Shown here one piece after another: positions 1 to 8,098 of a DNA stretch of 64,000 nucleotides. This stretch comes from Verrucomicrobiales bacterium (lineage in GTDB: Bacteria > Verrucomicrobiota > Verrucomicrobiia > Verrucomicrobiales > DEV007). A program made the translations under genes and the position numbers. The DNA lies in NCBI GenBank assembly GCA_030730365.1, contig JANQVJ010000034.1:1-64000 (forward strand). The letters are read 5' to 3'. The notes beneath the pieces were generated by a model, which did not search any database, had not been told where the DNA came from, and saw only the letters and a program-made list of their open reading frames with translations. How positions within the stretch are numbered: the stretch's first letter is position 1; each line of letters starts with the position of its first letter.

Positions 1-220
1 TTTCACCATTTTTGCGCGGTCTGCCCGATGCCCTCCTTCTCGGCTCAGGCCCGGAGGTTTTTTGTTCGATGGTTCGATGGTTCGGCGACCGTCCTGCTTT
101 TATTCTTGATAGTCTCGCCAACCGGTGCCAAGCGTGGACACGTCCGCTTCGAAGATGGCTCTTTACCTTTCCGCTGGCAAACCAGCGTCCCCTCTTTTTC
201 CCAATCACCCGGAGCTGCAA

Positions 221-2197
221 GTGAGCACAAAAAGCACCATTCCCTACCGGGCCGACGTGGATGGCCTTCGCGCGCTTGCAGTGCTTCCGGTTCTGTTTTT
301 TCACGCGGAACTGGGATTTCCCGGCGGATTTGTGGGGGTCGACATCTTTTTCGTGATCTCCGGATTCCTGATCGGTTCGCTCGTGGTTGCTGAAATCCAG
401 AACGGCACCTTCCACATGATGGATTTCTGGGAGCGCCGCATCCGGCGGATTTTCCCCGCCCTTGCCGTCGTCGTCATCGTGACTTTTCTTGCGGGGGCGA
501 TCTGGATGGTGCCCCAACATTTCGCCGAGCTTGGTCAATCCATCATTTCCCAGCCGCTCCTTGTCGCGAATTTCTATTTCTGGAAACAATCCGGCTATTT
601 CGAGACGGGGGCGGAATTTCAACCGCTTCTCCACACGTGGTCGCTCGCGGTCGAAGAGCAATTCTACCTCTTTTTCCCTCTCGTCATGATCTTCTTCATG
701 CGCTGGGGAATCGCAGTGGTGCGCACGGCGGTGCTTGTGTTTATAGCGGGGTCTCTCGCCTGGAGCATCTACGGATCGGCCCGCTACACCGACATTTCTT
801 TTTTTCTCATCCCCTCACGCATTTGGGAGCTGGATCTGGGTGTGATGCTGGCGCTGCTGCCAAAAAGAAAGGTGGCCTTGCCGGTGCTGGACAATTTACT
901 CGGCTGGACGGGGATCGCCGCGATCGCCTGGTCGGTTTTCTTCTACGATGTGAATACCACGTTCCCCGGTTACGCCGCTCTACTGCCCTGTCTCGGAGCG
1001 ATACTACTGATCTACTCGAATTCCCATTCCCCGAATTCGACGGGCCGTCTCCTCGGGACCAAGCCGCTTGTCTTCGTTGGAAAGATCTCCTATTCGCTCT
1101 ACCTCTGGCACTGGCCTGTCATCGTTTTTCTGAAATACACCCTGATCAATGAGGTTTCGTCACTTCATTTGGCCGGAGCGCTCGTGCTCTCGTTTCTGCT
1201 TGCCTGCCTTTCGTGGAAATACGTGGAAACCCCCTTCCGGAAGAAAGTGCTTTGCGGAAAGCGGAAGCAACTTTTTGCCGTGGCGGGAACAATCAGTATT
1301 CTTTTTATTATTTTCGGGACCGTCCTCTACAAAACGGACGGGATACCTGATCGGTTCCCCGAGGAAGTCTCCAGACACCGGCGAATCCCATCACCATTCG
1401 ACAATATCGCCCAGCTCAAGGAATTCGTCGTAACCGGAAATCTCCCCGCTGTCGGGGGTGATCCCGAATTGGTGGAGAACAAAATGGTTCTGTGGGGGGA
1501 CAGTCATGCGATGTGTCTGCTTCCCACCTTTGACCGGCTCGGCAAAGAGAAAGAGGTCGCGATCCTCGCGGCGGTGGAGCCCGGCGTTTGTCCCATCGCC
1601 GAAACGTATTCAGCGGGTAATGCCCATGACAATGAGGACCCCGGATCCTCGGTCCTGCGTTACGTTGAGGCCAATCAAATCAAGCACGTTCTCATGAGTT
1701 CCCGCTGGGATCTCTATGTTTTCGGGATGCCCGGAGGCGACAAGGGCCGACTCCTCTGTGATGCGAATACCCGTTCCAAAACATCGGAAGAATCCGCCCG
1801 TATTTTTGTGGAGTATCTTCGTAAAAACGTTACCCGCCTGAATGAAATGGGAGTCAAAGTCTGGTTCATGCGGGATGTCGGCATGCAGCCCCGCAGCGTC
1901 CCCGAGACGGTTGCTCAGGCGGCCAGTCGCGGGATGGATCTGAATTCCTTCGCCATTTCCGCTTCGGAGATTCGCGAACGAGTGAAACCGATCAACCTGC
2001 TCATCGATGAAGCGCTCGACGGGCTTGAGGTCACCATTCTCGATCCCATCCCCCACCTCACTGACGATTCCGGTCTTTACCTGATGGCGAAAGATGGAAA
2101 AGCGATTTTCAATGATAGGGATCACCTGTCGCCCTTCGGCTCGACCCTCCTGTCACCGCTCTTTATGCCAGTCATCGAAGCTGCGGCGAACGAGTGA
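221..2197 (+). CDS. Membrane acyltransferase with C-terminal SGNH domain (OafA/OafB type)
   Basis: An integral membrane acyltransferase-3 protein fused to a periplasmic SGNH hydrolase-like domain. This family transfers acetyl or similar groups to O-antigen, peptidoglycan or exopolysaccharide sugars. The N-terminal half shows the family motifs RADVDGLRALAV, GFVGVDIFFVISGFLI and HTWSLAVEEQFYL, with about ten hydrophobic segments. The C-terminal third has the SGNH nucleophile block (LWGDSHAMCL) and a terminal DRDHLSPFGS block carrying the Asp/His pair. The frame is open from an ATG at 125, but the GTG at 221 has a GGAG ribosome site about 8 bases upstream and begins where family similarity begins, so it is chosen. 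FkbM methyltransferases downstream fit a surface polysaccharide role. The exact sugar substrate is not visible. Confidence 0.9.
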   Translation: MSTKSTIPYRADVDGLRALAVLPVLFFHAELGFPGGFVGVDIFFVISGFLIGSLVVAEIQNGTFHMMDFWERRIRRIFPALAVVVIVTFLAGAIWMVPQHFAELGQSIISQPLLVANFYFWKQSGYFETGAEFQPLLHTWSLAVEEQFYLFFPLVMIFFMRWGIAVVRTAVLVFIAGSLAWSIYGSARYTDISFFLIPSRIWELDLGVMLALLPKRKVALPVLDNLLGWTGIAAIAWSVFFYDVNTTFPGYAALLPCLGAILLIYSNSHSPNSTGRLLGTKPLVFVGKISYSLYLWHWPVIVFLKYTLINEVSSLHLAGALVLSFLLACLSWKYVETPFRKKVLCGKRKQLFAVAGTISILFIIFGTVLYKTDGIPDRFPEEVSRHRRIPSPFDNIAQLKEFVVTGNLPAVGGDPELVENKMVLWGDSHAMCLLPTFDRLGKEKEVAILAAVEPGVCPIAETYSAGNAHDNEDPGSSVLRYVEANQIKHVLMSSRWDLYVFGMPGGDKGRLLCDANTRSKTSEESARIFVEYLRKNVTRLNEMGVKVWFMRDVGMQPRSVPETVAQAASRGMDLNSFAISASEIRERVKPINLLIDEALDGLEVTILDPIPHLTDDSGLYLMAKDGKAIFNDRDHLSPFGSTLLSPLFMPVIEAAANE

Positions 2198-2200
2198 GAG

Positions 2201-2217
2201 AGGGCCGTGTAGGCCCT
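2201..2217 (+). terminator. Hairpin just after the acyltransferase stop codon
   Basis: A perfect inverted repeat AGGGCC-GTGTA-GGCCCT begins 3 bases after the stop codon. No T-run follows, so it is either a weak or factor-assisted terminator or a 3' stabilising hairpin. Confidence 0.35.
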
Positions 2218-2255
2218 GGAGGGGTAAGCTCTCGCTTGCCCGCCGAAGGCACTCT

Positions 2256-2795
2256 CTACGGTTTTTCCTCCTTCTCCCGAATCTGCCGACCGATCTCCTT
2301 CAGCGTGGCGATCACTTGAGGGCGAGTTGAGGGCAGGGGTAGCTCGATCTGGAGATTGTTCGTTAGGCCGAATGCCCTTAGGGCGTCCCAGAGTGCCTCG
2401 CGAAGAGAGAGGGCGAGGAGGACGGGCGCTTCGGCGCAGGGGTCTCCCGGCGTGCTGAGGGAATACCCTTTTGGTCGCAGGAGATCCGTAACGACTTGAA
2501 AGGGAGCGGCGGCGAATCCCATGACTCCGTCGGCTTTGTGATAAACGTGCGTCTCTTTCGTTCCGGGAAAGAGTAGGTCCTCCTATATCAGCCAACCCGC
2601 TCCAAGCGTAAAGGCACGCATCAACTGGGCATGGTCTCGGTCGCTCTGATCGGGGGAGGGTGAGTCTTCGTGCGCGATGTCAAGCCGCAGGATTTGTATT
2701 TCCCGATGAAGGCATCGAATCTCCTCCGACCCCGAGCCTTTGGCGGGAAGGGAGCCGAGGAGTTGAAAAAGCAAATTCTTAGCAGCCCCCCTCAA
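2256..2795 (-). pseudogene. Xanthine dehydrogenase molybdopterin subunit, C-terminal remnant
   Basis: One reading frame, broken by a single TAG (2583-2585 on this strand), encodes the tail of a xanthine dehydrogenase/aldehyde oxidase large subunit. Family landmarks appear in order: REIQILRLDIAHE (family pattern GE-x-QILRADI-x-HD), then MRAFTLGAGWL (family IEGAFxQGxGWL), then after the stop CAEAPVLLALSLREALWDAL (family xEPPLMLAxSVREALxDA) and a final ELPLPST (family ELPxPATPE). The 5' three quarters of the gene and any start are missing. An upstream in-frame stop lies close to the TTG at 2795. Known: intact subunits are about 750-800 residues. Inferred: a decayed fragment with no function. Confidence 0.6.
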
Positions 2796-2998
2796 GGCCT
2801 ACGGCCTCGGAAAGACATCGATGAAACGGACCACCAAAAAGCAGTTTCATAAGAGTCGCGATGTTGGCAAACTGGCCCGAGATCTCGCAAAAACTGATCG
2901 CAACGACTCATCTGGACTGACTCAACAATCGTTTTGATGGAGCTTCACGGCTCAAAGTGGACGCTGCTGCGGTGATTTGACTCCCACGAAGAAGCTCC

Positions 2999-3856
2999 TT
3001 AGGAACGAGGGGAACAAAGAATGTCGTAGTGGGAACGCTCGTGCAGATTTGATTCGGTGAGCCGCACGCCCGGGTGAGCCGGCTCCCTGTCTATCATAAA
3101 GACATCGTAGTTCATTCCGGTGAACAGATTCAGTAGCTCGCGGCGATATTCCGTGCTCGTCTTTTTGAAAACCTCCACTTTCATGATGGGTCGGAATTCG
3201 CGGATGATAGGTAGGATTCCCTTCACCACGAAGAGATCATACCCCTCCGTGTCGGTCTTGATGAACTTGAGACGCGGGAGAAATTCGCCGTAGGTCGATC
3301 TGAGTTCTTTGTTCAGATCAAGGCAGAAAACCTCCAGCTTGAAGGCGTGCCCGTGGGCGAGGAGCGGGATATTCTCATGCCGACCTCCGTTGCAGAATCC
3401 GGAATCGGAGTATTCGAACTCAAGAAATCCTTCATGGTCGGAGGCTGCCGCGAGAATCGTGTCGATATTCACCCGTCCGCGATTCGCCCGGACGTTCCGC
3501 TCTAGCACATGGTAGACGTAGGGATTCGGCTCCAGCGCGAGAACGAGACCACTTTGCCCCACCGCAAGCCCGAGGGGCAAAGTGGAATCACCGGTGTGCG
3601 CGCCGATATCGACGCAGAAGTCCCCTTCACTGAGGATCTCCCTGTAGGCATCGACATATCCGGGATCGATGGTCTTCGAGGCCTCGTAGGGATGGGACCA
3701 TCTTGCATAGTTTACTGACTGTCCCTGACTGAGAGCACACTCGTGCTCCTCGTAACCGTAGTGTTTTGCTTTCCCTCGGAATCCCAGAATCTCGAAAACG
3801 TTCTTTAATTTCATGACAAATTTGGAAGTGGTCAGTGTGCTTCTACTCTCCCGCAT
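2999..3856 (-). CDS. FkbM family SAM-dependent methyltransferase
   Basis: A methyltransferase of the FkbM family, which O-methylates sugars or small molecules using SAM. SAM-binding motif I is visible (FCVDIGAHTGDSTLPL), followed by an acidic motif (VLALEPNPYVYHVLERN) and the typical FkbM IKTDTEGYDLFVVKG block. No signal peptide or membrane segment is seen. The start is uncertain. The ATG at 3856 overlaps the preceding FkbM gene by 14 bases; a second ATG at 3814 removes 14 poorly conserved residues (MRESRSTLTTSKFV) and may be the true start. Neither has a clear ribosome site. The tight arrangement with the neighbouring FkbM gene suggests co-transcription and joint modification of a surface glycan. 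Confidence 0.85.
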   Translation of the reverse strand: MRESRSTLTTSKFVMKLKNVFEILGFRGKAKHYGYEEHECALSQGQSVNYARWSHPYEASKTIDPGYVDAYREILSEGDFCVDIGAHTGDSTLPLGLAVGQSGLVLALEPNPYVYHVLERNVRANRGRVNIDTILAAASDHEGFLEFEYSDSGFCNGGRHENIPLLAHGHAFKLEVFCLDLNKELRSTYGEFLPRLKFIKTDTEGYDLFVVKGILPIIREFRPIMKVEVFKKTSTEYRRELLNLFTGMNYDVFMIDREPAHPGVRLTESNLHERSHYDILCSPRS

Positions 3857-4766
3857 CGGGGTTGCCTACCAATTTGGAAGAATGAACCGCAACGACGTTG
3901 AAGTAACCGGGAAGACCGGCGCGATCATTTGCACGAAACGCCTCAAACTCGACCAAGTCTCCTTTGATTGAAGGGAAATGGAGTTGATAACCCTGTCCCT
4001 CAAGGAAAGTCAGGGGGTTGATGGTGTCCTCCCCCTCTCCCACCCCGTTTTCGAAAACCACCATCGGGCGACATCTTTTGAGCGTTTCAACGGCCCCCTC
4101 GAACACCGCCACTTCGAATCCCTCGACATCCACTTTGATGACATCAACCCGCTCCCATTGAAATGAGTCGAGGGTGGTAACGGAAACCTTGAACTTCCCC
4201 GCCCCTTCGGCGTCGATAGAGGCTAGACCGCTGTGCCGCGGAAGGTTCATTGTCACAGCGCCCCCTTCGGCCCCCACTGCCATTTCAAAGGATTGAACCC
4301 AATCTCTCAAGCCCGCCTGCTCGATCACGGAGCGGAGATCCTGATAGGTGGAAGGCACCGGCTCAAACGCGAAAATATTTCCGTGAAACACTTCCTGAGA
4401 AGCCAAAAGAAGAGGGAAATATCCCCAATTGCTTCCGACATCCACGAAGACTCCGTCGCTCGGGAGAAAATGGCGAATACTCCGGGCAACGGTCACCTCA
4501 TAACCGTCCTTGAAGGCATGAAAATAAAAGGGACTGAACTGGCGATTGAAGGGATTGAGCTTCAGGGTCACCGGCCTCCCTCTGACGGTGAGATCGACTT
4601 CGAGTGGCTGCGCCCCCCCGAGTTTTGTGAATTCAAGAGTGTAAAAGAGGAGCCTGTTGATCGCCTGCTTTAATCCCCGGGTTTTTCTCCCATGGCCGGA
4701 ACGCGACGTCCCTTTGTAGCAACGGTTCAAAAGAGGAAGGCGAACCTCGATGAGTGGGAGTTTCAT
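3843..4766 (-). CDS. FkbM family SAM-dependent methyltransferase (upstream copy)
   Basis: A second FkbM-type methyltransferase, 307 residues, on the same strand and overlapping the next gene at its 3' end. SAM-binding motifs are GVFVDVGSNWGYFPLLLA and IFAFEPVPSTYQDL, and the family's IKVDVEGFEVAVFEGA block is present. Its N-terminal extension of about 80 residues is unlike that of its neighbour, so the pair is not a recent duplication. Start ATG at 4766; no obvious Shine-Dalgarno sequence, as for many genes here. Inferred role: methylation of a cell-surface or exported sugar, with the acyltransferase upstream in the window. Confidence 0.85.
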   Translation of the reverse strand: MKLPLIEVRLPLLNRCYKGTSRSGHGRKTRGLKQAINRLLFYTLEFTKLGGAQPLEVDLTVRGRPVTLKLNPFNRQFSPFYFHAFKDGYEVTVARSIRHFLPSDGVFVDVGSNWGYFPLLLASQEVFHGNIFAFEPVPSTYQDLRSVIEQAGLRDWVQSFEMAVGAEGGAVTMNLPRHSGLASIDAEGAGKFKVSVTTLDSFQWERVDVIKVDVEGFEVAVFEGAVETLKRCRPMVVFENGVGEGEDTINPLTFLEGQGYQLHFPSIKGDLVEFEAFRANDRAGLPGYFNVVAVHSSKLVGNPDAGE

Positions 4767-5009
4767 GATGAAAAGGATTCCGAAGGTGAGCGGGAAGGAT
4801 TGTTTTGCGTTCCTAAAATTGCTTGCGCAACGACACCCACATCCGAGGCTCTATAAACCTTCTCCTTTCAACTGCGTCAAGGTGAATCCGCGACACCCGG
4901 TCGGGAGGAACGCGACTTGAGAGGCCCTTTCCCTCCCGCAAACTCACTCTCGATTCTGGGAATCAAGCATATCGTCACGGGACCTTCGTTAATCAGGGCG
5001 ACTTGCATC

Positions 5010-5459
5010 ATGTTTTCAAACTCCCCGATGCGCGATCCTTTTACCCAACCCTTCTCCGAGGGCGGCGATCTCGGTCTCGCGATCCCCGAGAGTGATCACG
5101 GGGTCTCTGTGTGTCTGCCCCGCTGGGCCCATGTGATCGGCTACGAAGAAGGAGATCCTGAGACGGGCTGGAAATGCTGGCAGCACGGGGGTGAGATCGT
5201 GAGTAGCCGTCTCGCGGAGTCGGCCCTGACCGACGAACCGCTTGATCCTGCCGTTATCGCCGCTGGGGCAAAGGCGACCGCGACGCTGCGTGAGCGTATC
5301 GCCTCATTCCACGACGCTGCCTCCGCCGACGATGTCTTCCTTTTCTCTCCAGGCATGGCCGCGATTTTCGCGGTGCACCGCATTCTCACGAAGGGCACGC
5401 CGGACGAGCCGACGATTCAGATTGAATTCCCTTATCTCGACTCTTTTCAGCAGCGGTAA
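5010..5459 (+). pseudogene. Truncated PLP-dependent transsulfuration enzyme (N-terminal part)
   Basis: About 150 residues matching only the start of a cystathionine gamma-synthase-like PLP enzyme. Recognisable pieces are VSVCLPRWAHVIGYEEGDP, CWQHGGEIVSSRLAE, DDVFLFSPGMAAIFAVHR and the first residues of the next core strand (IQIEFPYLDSF). The frame then ends. The large PLP domain with the Schiff-base lysine, several hundred residues in intact relatives, is absent. The ATG at 5010 precedes the recognisable start; 5028 is an alternative. The sequence after about 5440 belongs to an unrelated decayed gene, so this is a deletion or rearrangement joint. It cannot be an active enzyme. Confidence 0.6.
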
Positions 5460-5899
5460 CACTTATTTCCCGGAGAATGGCGACGACGGCGTTTACGAAG
5501 TTGCTGCGACCGCGACAAATCGAACTGGGTTGTATCGAATTGTGGTCGGAAATGAGTTCGAGAGGGTAAATCCCGAGGGCGTGAACAGGTAAGTTCCTTC
5601 TCAGGACCCCTTTGCCGAAGATTTCGAGGTGACAGTTCCGGCTACATTGTCCGGGAATGTGGTCGTTGGTGCGTATGGATCGACTTTCAGTAATTTTTGG
5701 TGAGCGAATGATGGGGGAAGATAAGGCGGAGTTTTATGCGTCGTAGGTGGTAACCCGGTCCGATAAAAAGAACGGGACTCCGTTTCGCTGGAATCAACCG
5801 TGGGCGATAGAGCGTGGCGCTTTCCACGGGAGGGGTTCTCACATTCTAATGCCTGATGGGTCTGTCAGTAATAGTCAGAGTCCGTTCAGCGGGCGTTGA
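5441..5899 (+). pseudogene. Decayed type II secretion-like pseudopilin with H-X9-DG tail
   Basis: Coding-like sequence without an intact frame. From about 5441 one frame reads through GNTYFPENGDDGVYEV and GLYRIVVGNEFERVNPEG, hits TAA (5590-5592), continues as FAEDFEVTVPATLSGNVVVG and GAYGSTFSNFW, then hits TGA (5701-5703). A +1 shift leads into ERMMGEDKAEFYAS, a TAG (5744-5746), then FRWNQPWAIERGAFHGRGSH and ILMPDGSVSN before a final TGA at 5897. The stretch from the first His of FHGRGSH to PDG has exactly nine residues between His and Asp-Gly. This is the H-X9-DG signature at the C terminus of prepilin-type proteins common in PVC bacteria. Assignment of the first half to the same gene is an inference. 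Confidence 0.4.
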
Positions 5900-5912
5900 C
5901 CGGTCTGATGTC

Positions 5913-7178
5913 TTAGAGCACTTTGATCGCCCGGATATACTGCTCCCAATCGTAGTCGGTCACATCGTGTTTCCCGGTGCGAACGTGATATCGCACTGAA
6001 TTACCTACGGGGCTATTGAGCCCGGGCTGATCGTCCACCCCGACTCCCTTTTTCCCGAGGACTTCGTAGACCGGCCCGGCGTGCTTGGCCGCGAGGAACT
6101 CCCCCTTGGGATCGGCCCACTCGTCCTCGACGGCACTGGCGACATAGGCCATGCGCGGGGCGATCAGGGCGATGAGCTGATGCTGATCGACGGGGAGGGC
6201 GGCTTCGTTTTCGTTGTATTGGACGAAAGTGTCCGCGAACCAGTGGGGAAAGGCGGTGTTGATGCGCGCGACACGTTCGCCGAAATGGCGCCGGCTCAGG
6301 GCGGCCCCGCCGCAGCCGGAATTGTTCGAGATGACGAGGGCGAAACGCTCGTCCTGAGCACCCGCCCAGAGCGCGGTTTTGCCGAGACGGGAGTGCCCGA
6401 AGATCGCGACCCGCTTCTGATCGATCGCTTCGTCGGTTTCGAGGTAATCCATCGCCCGGCTCGCGCCCCAGGCCCAGGCACCGATGGAGCCCCATTCGTC
6501 GGGTTTCGGTTTGCCGAAGATCGTGTGGATCCCGTTTTCGAAACCGTCGTCAAAATCGGGATCGATGTCGCCGTAATAGAAGCTGGCGAGAGCGGTGCCG
6601 GCGTCGATCAGTTTTTCGACGGGCCAGCGGGAGACACGTGAGCCCCGCGCTTTTTCGGTGGCGCGATCGTCGTCGACGAGCCCTTGCTCTATATCGTCAG
6701 CGCCGGACCGCATCCAGCTGGTGGAAAGGGTGATCTCTGTTGAGGGGTGGAGCGTGTGGTTGCCGGCGAAGTTGAGCGCCAGAAAAGTGGGGGCACCGCC
6801 CTCGGGGATCCGGTTCGGCTTGATGAGGAGTAGATCGAGATAGGGGCCGCCTTCCCCTTTGCCGAAGTGAATGCGGATCTCCTCCAGAGTGGCTTTGCCG
6901 TCGAGAAAGTCGGTGATCTTTGTGCGGGGTTCGAAGCGCATTCCTTCAGGCCGAGCGATCGGGGTTTTGCCGTAGACGTGGTCCTCGAACAGTCCCAGAA
7001 GTTCAGCGCGGCGTTTTCCCCAGTCTGCAGGGGTGGTCACGAGTGTGCCGTCTTCGAAGCGAAGCGGATCGGGCAGGGTGTAGGTCGGGACTTTCGCCTC
7101 GTCGTAGATGACGTCTTGCGAGGAGCAGGGAAGAGTGGCCATGAGGAAAGTGAGGCTGAGCAGGATTCGAGCGAACAT
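5913..7178 (-). CDS. Secreted glucuronoyl/acetylxylan esterase, CE15-like
   Basis: A 421-residue exported alpha/beta hydrolase resembling carbohydrate esterase family 15 (glucuronoyl esterases, which cut ester bonds between lignin and glucuronoxylan). A signal peptide is visible (MFARILLSLTFLMATLPCSS, then Gln-Asp). The nucleophile motif is GHSRLGKTALW with Ser near residue 263; CE15 enzymes carry G-C/H-S-R-x-G-K here. A histidine in GKHDVTDYDW near residue 404 is the likely catalytic His. It stands alone on this strand, convergent with the preceding pseudogenes. A second polysaccharide esterase lies at 35.6 kb, supporting plant-polymer use. Substrate is inferred from family only. Confidence 0.85.
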   Translation of the reverse strand: MFARILLSLTFLMATLPCSSQDVIYDEAKVPTYTLPDPLRFEDGTLVTTPADWGKRRAELLGLFEDHVYGKTPIARPEGMRFEPRTKITDFLDGKATLEEIRIHFGKGEGGPYLDLLLIKPNRIPEGGAPTFLALNFAGNHTLHPSTEITLSTSWMRSGADDIEQGLVDDDRATEKARGSRVSRWPVEKLIDAGTALASFYYGDIDPDFDDGFENGIHTIFGKPKPDEWGSIGAWAWGASRAMDYLETDEAIDQKRVAIFGHSRLGKTALWAGAQDERFALVISNNSGCGGAALSRRHFGERVARINTAFPHWFADTFVQYNENEAALPVDQHQLIALIAPRMAYVASAVEDEWADPKGEFLAAKHAGPVYEVLGKKGVGVDDQPGLNSPVGNSVRYHVRTGKHDVTDYDWEQYIRAIKVL

Positions 7179-7278
7179 GCCCGAAAGCTACCAGCGATAG
7201 ACAGGTTCAGGCAAACCTCATTCATCCTTGTTCGCTGGCGGGCTTGCGCCGGATTCGGGATCGATTAGTATCCCTCCC

Positions 7279-7998
7279 ATGAAGTGCTCCCACTCTCTCG
7301 CGCTCGGCATCTTGTTCAGCCTTGTGCGGATCTTACACGCGCAGGAGGAAAAATCGATCGGAGCGCTCAAGGCGGAAATCGCTGTCGCGGATCGTGAGCT
7401 GAATCAGGTCTATCAGAAAGCAAAATCAACTTTACCGGAATCGATTTTTGCGGAGCTGCAGGAAGAACAGCGAACCTGGATCGCATACCGCGACACCCGC
7501 TCGGAAGAGTTAGCACGGTTCAACGAGGGCGTGGAAGAGGGAAAGGAGAAACTCTCGAGCACCTACTGGGAGTCCGTCCTCAGCGAGACGGCGAGCCGCA
7601 TTGACACAATCAAGGGCTGGATGGACCGGGACAAGTTCGCCCACGAGTGGGAAGGCGTCTGGTCTGACGGGCAGGGTGGTTGGCTCTTCATCCTGCAGAA
7701 CGAACCGGGGAGGTTCACCTTCCTGATCGATGTCGTGAGAGGGCCAACCTTCCATCTCGGCAGTCTCGACGGTGTGGCTGAATGGAAGGGACGCACGGCC
7801 CGATTTACGATCAGAGACGATGGTGCGGAAGAGGAGACCTGGCTCACCTTCATTAATGGGGATATCAAACTCGAAGTGATCGGAGAGAATACTTCCTATT
7901 ATCACGGAGCTCGTGCTTACTTTGGAGGCAATTATCTGAGACTGCGTGAACTGAATGACGAAGATCGAAAGCGTCTCCTTTCTGCTGAATCGCTCTGA
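7279..7998 (+). CDS. LprI/DUF1311-like secreted protein
   Basis: A 239-residue exported protein. Residues 1-21 form a signal peptide (MKCSHSLALGILFSLVRILH, then Ala-Gln). The N-terminal domain has the pattern of the lysozyme-inhibitor LprI N-terminal/DUF1311 family: ADRELNQVYQKAKSTLP followed by LQEEQRTWIAYRDTRSEE. The C-terminal 120 residues are a beta-rich region of unknown family (WEGVWSDGQGGWLFI). The frame extends back to 7228, but the ATG at 7279 gives a proper signal sequence. The promoter region is shared with the divergent CE15 esterase. The role of the domain here is unknown; lysozyme inhibition is known only for some members. Confidence 0.7.
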   Translation: MKCSHSLALGILFSLVRILHAQEEKSIGALKAEIAVADRELNQVYQKAKSTLPESIFAELQEEQRTWIAYRDTRSEELARFNEGVEEGKEKLSSTYWESVLSETASRIDTIKGWMDRDKFAHEWEGVWSDGQGGWLFILQNEPGRFTFLIDVVRGPTFHLGSLDGVAEWKGRTARFTIRDDGAEEETWLTFINGDIKLEVIGENTSYYHGARAYFGGNYLRLRELNDEDRKRLLSAESL

Positions 7999-8098
7999 AG
8001 TCGTCCTGCCGTGAAGAAAAATTGAAATTCCGGGCTGTGAGACCTCGGAAATGAGCGAAACTCTTATAAAACTGGGGCAGTGCCGTCCTTTTTAATCA

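Noticed and set aside
61-90. Tandem TTCGATGG units before the acyltransferase
   Set aside because: Only two copies; too short to call a feature.
2821-2937. A 38-codon frame beginning MKRTTKKQFHKSRDVG
   Set aside because: Short, no ribosome site, no family recognised; it may be chance in a decayed region.
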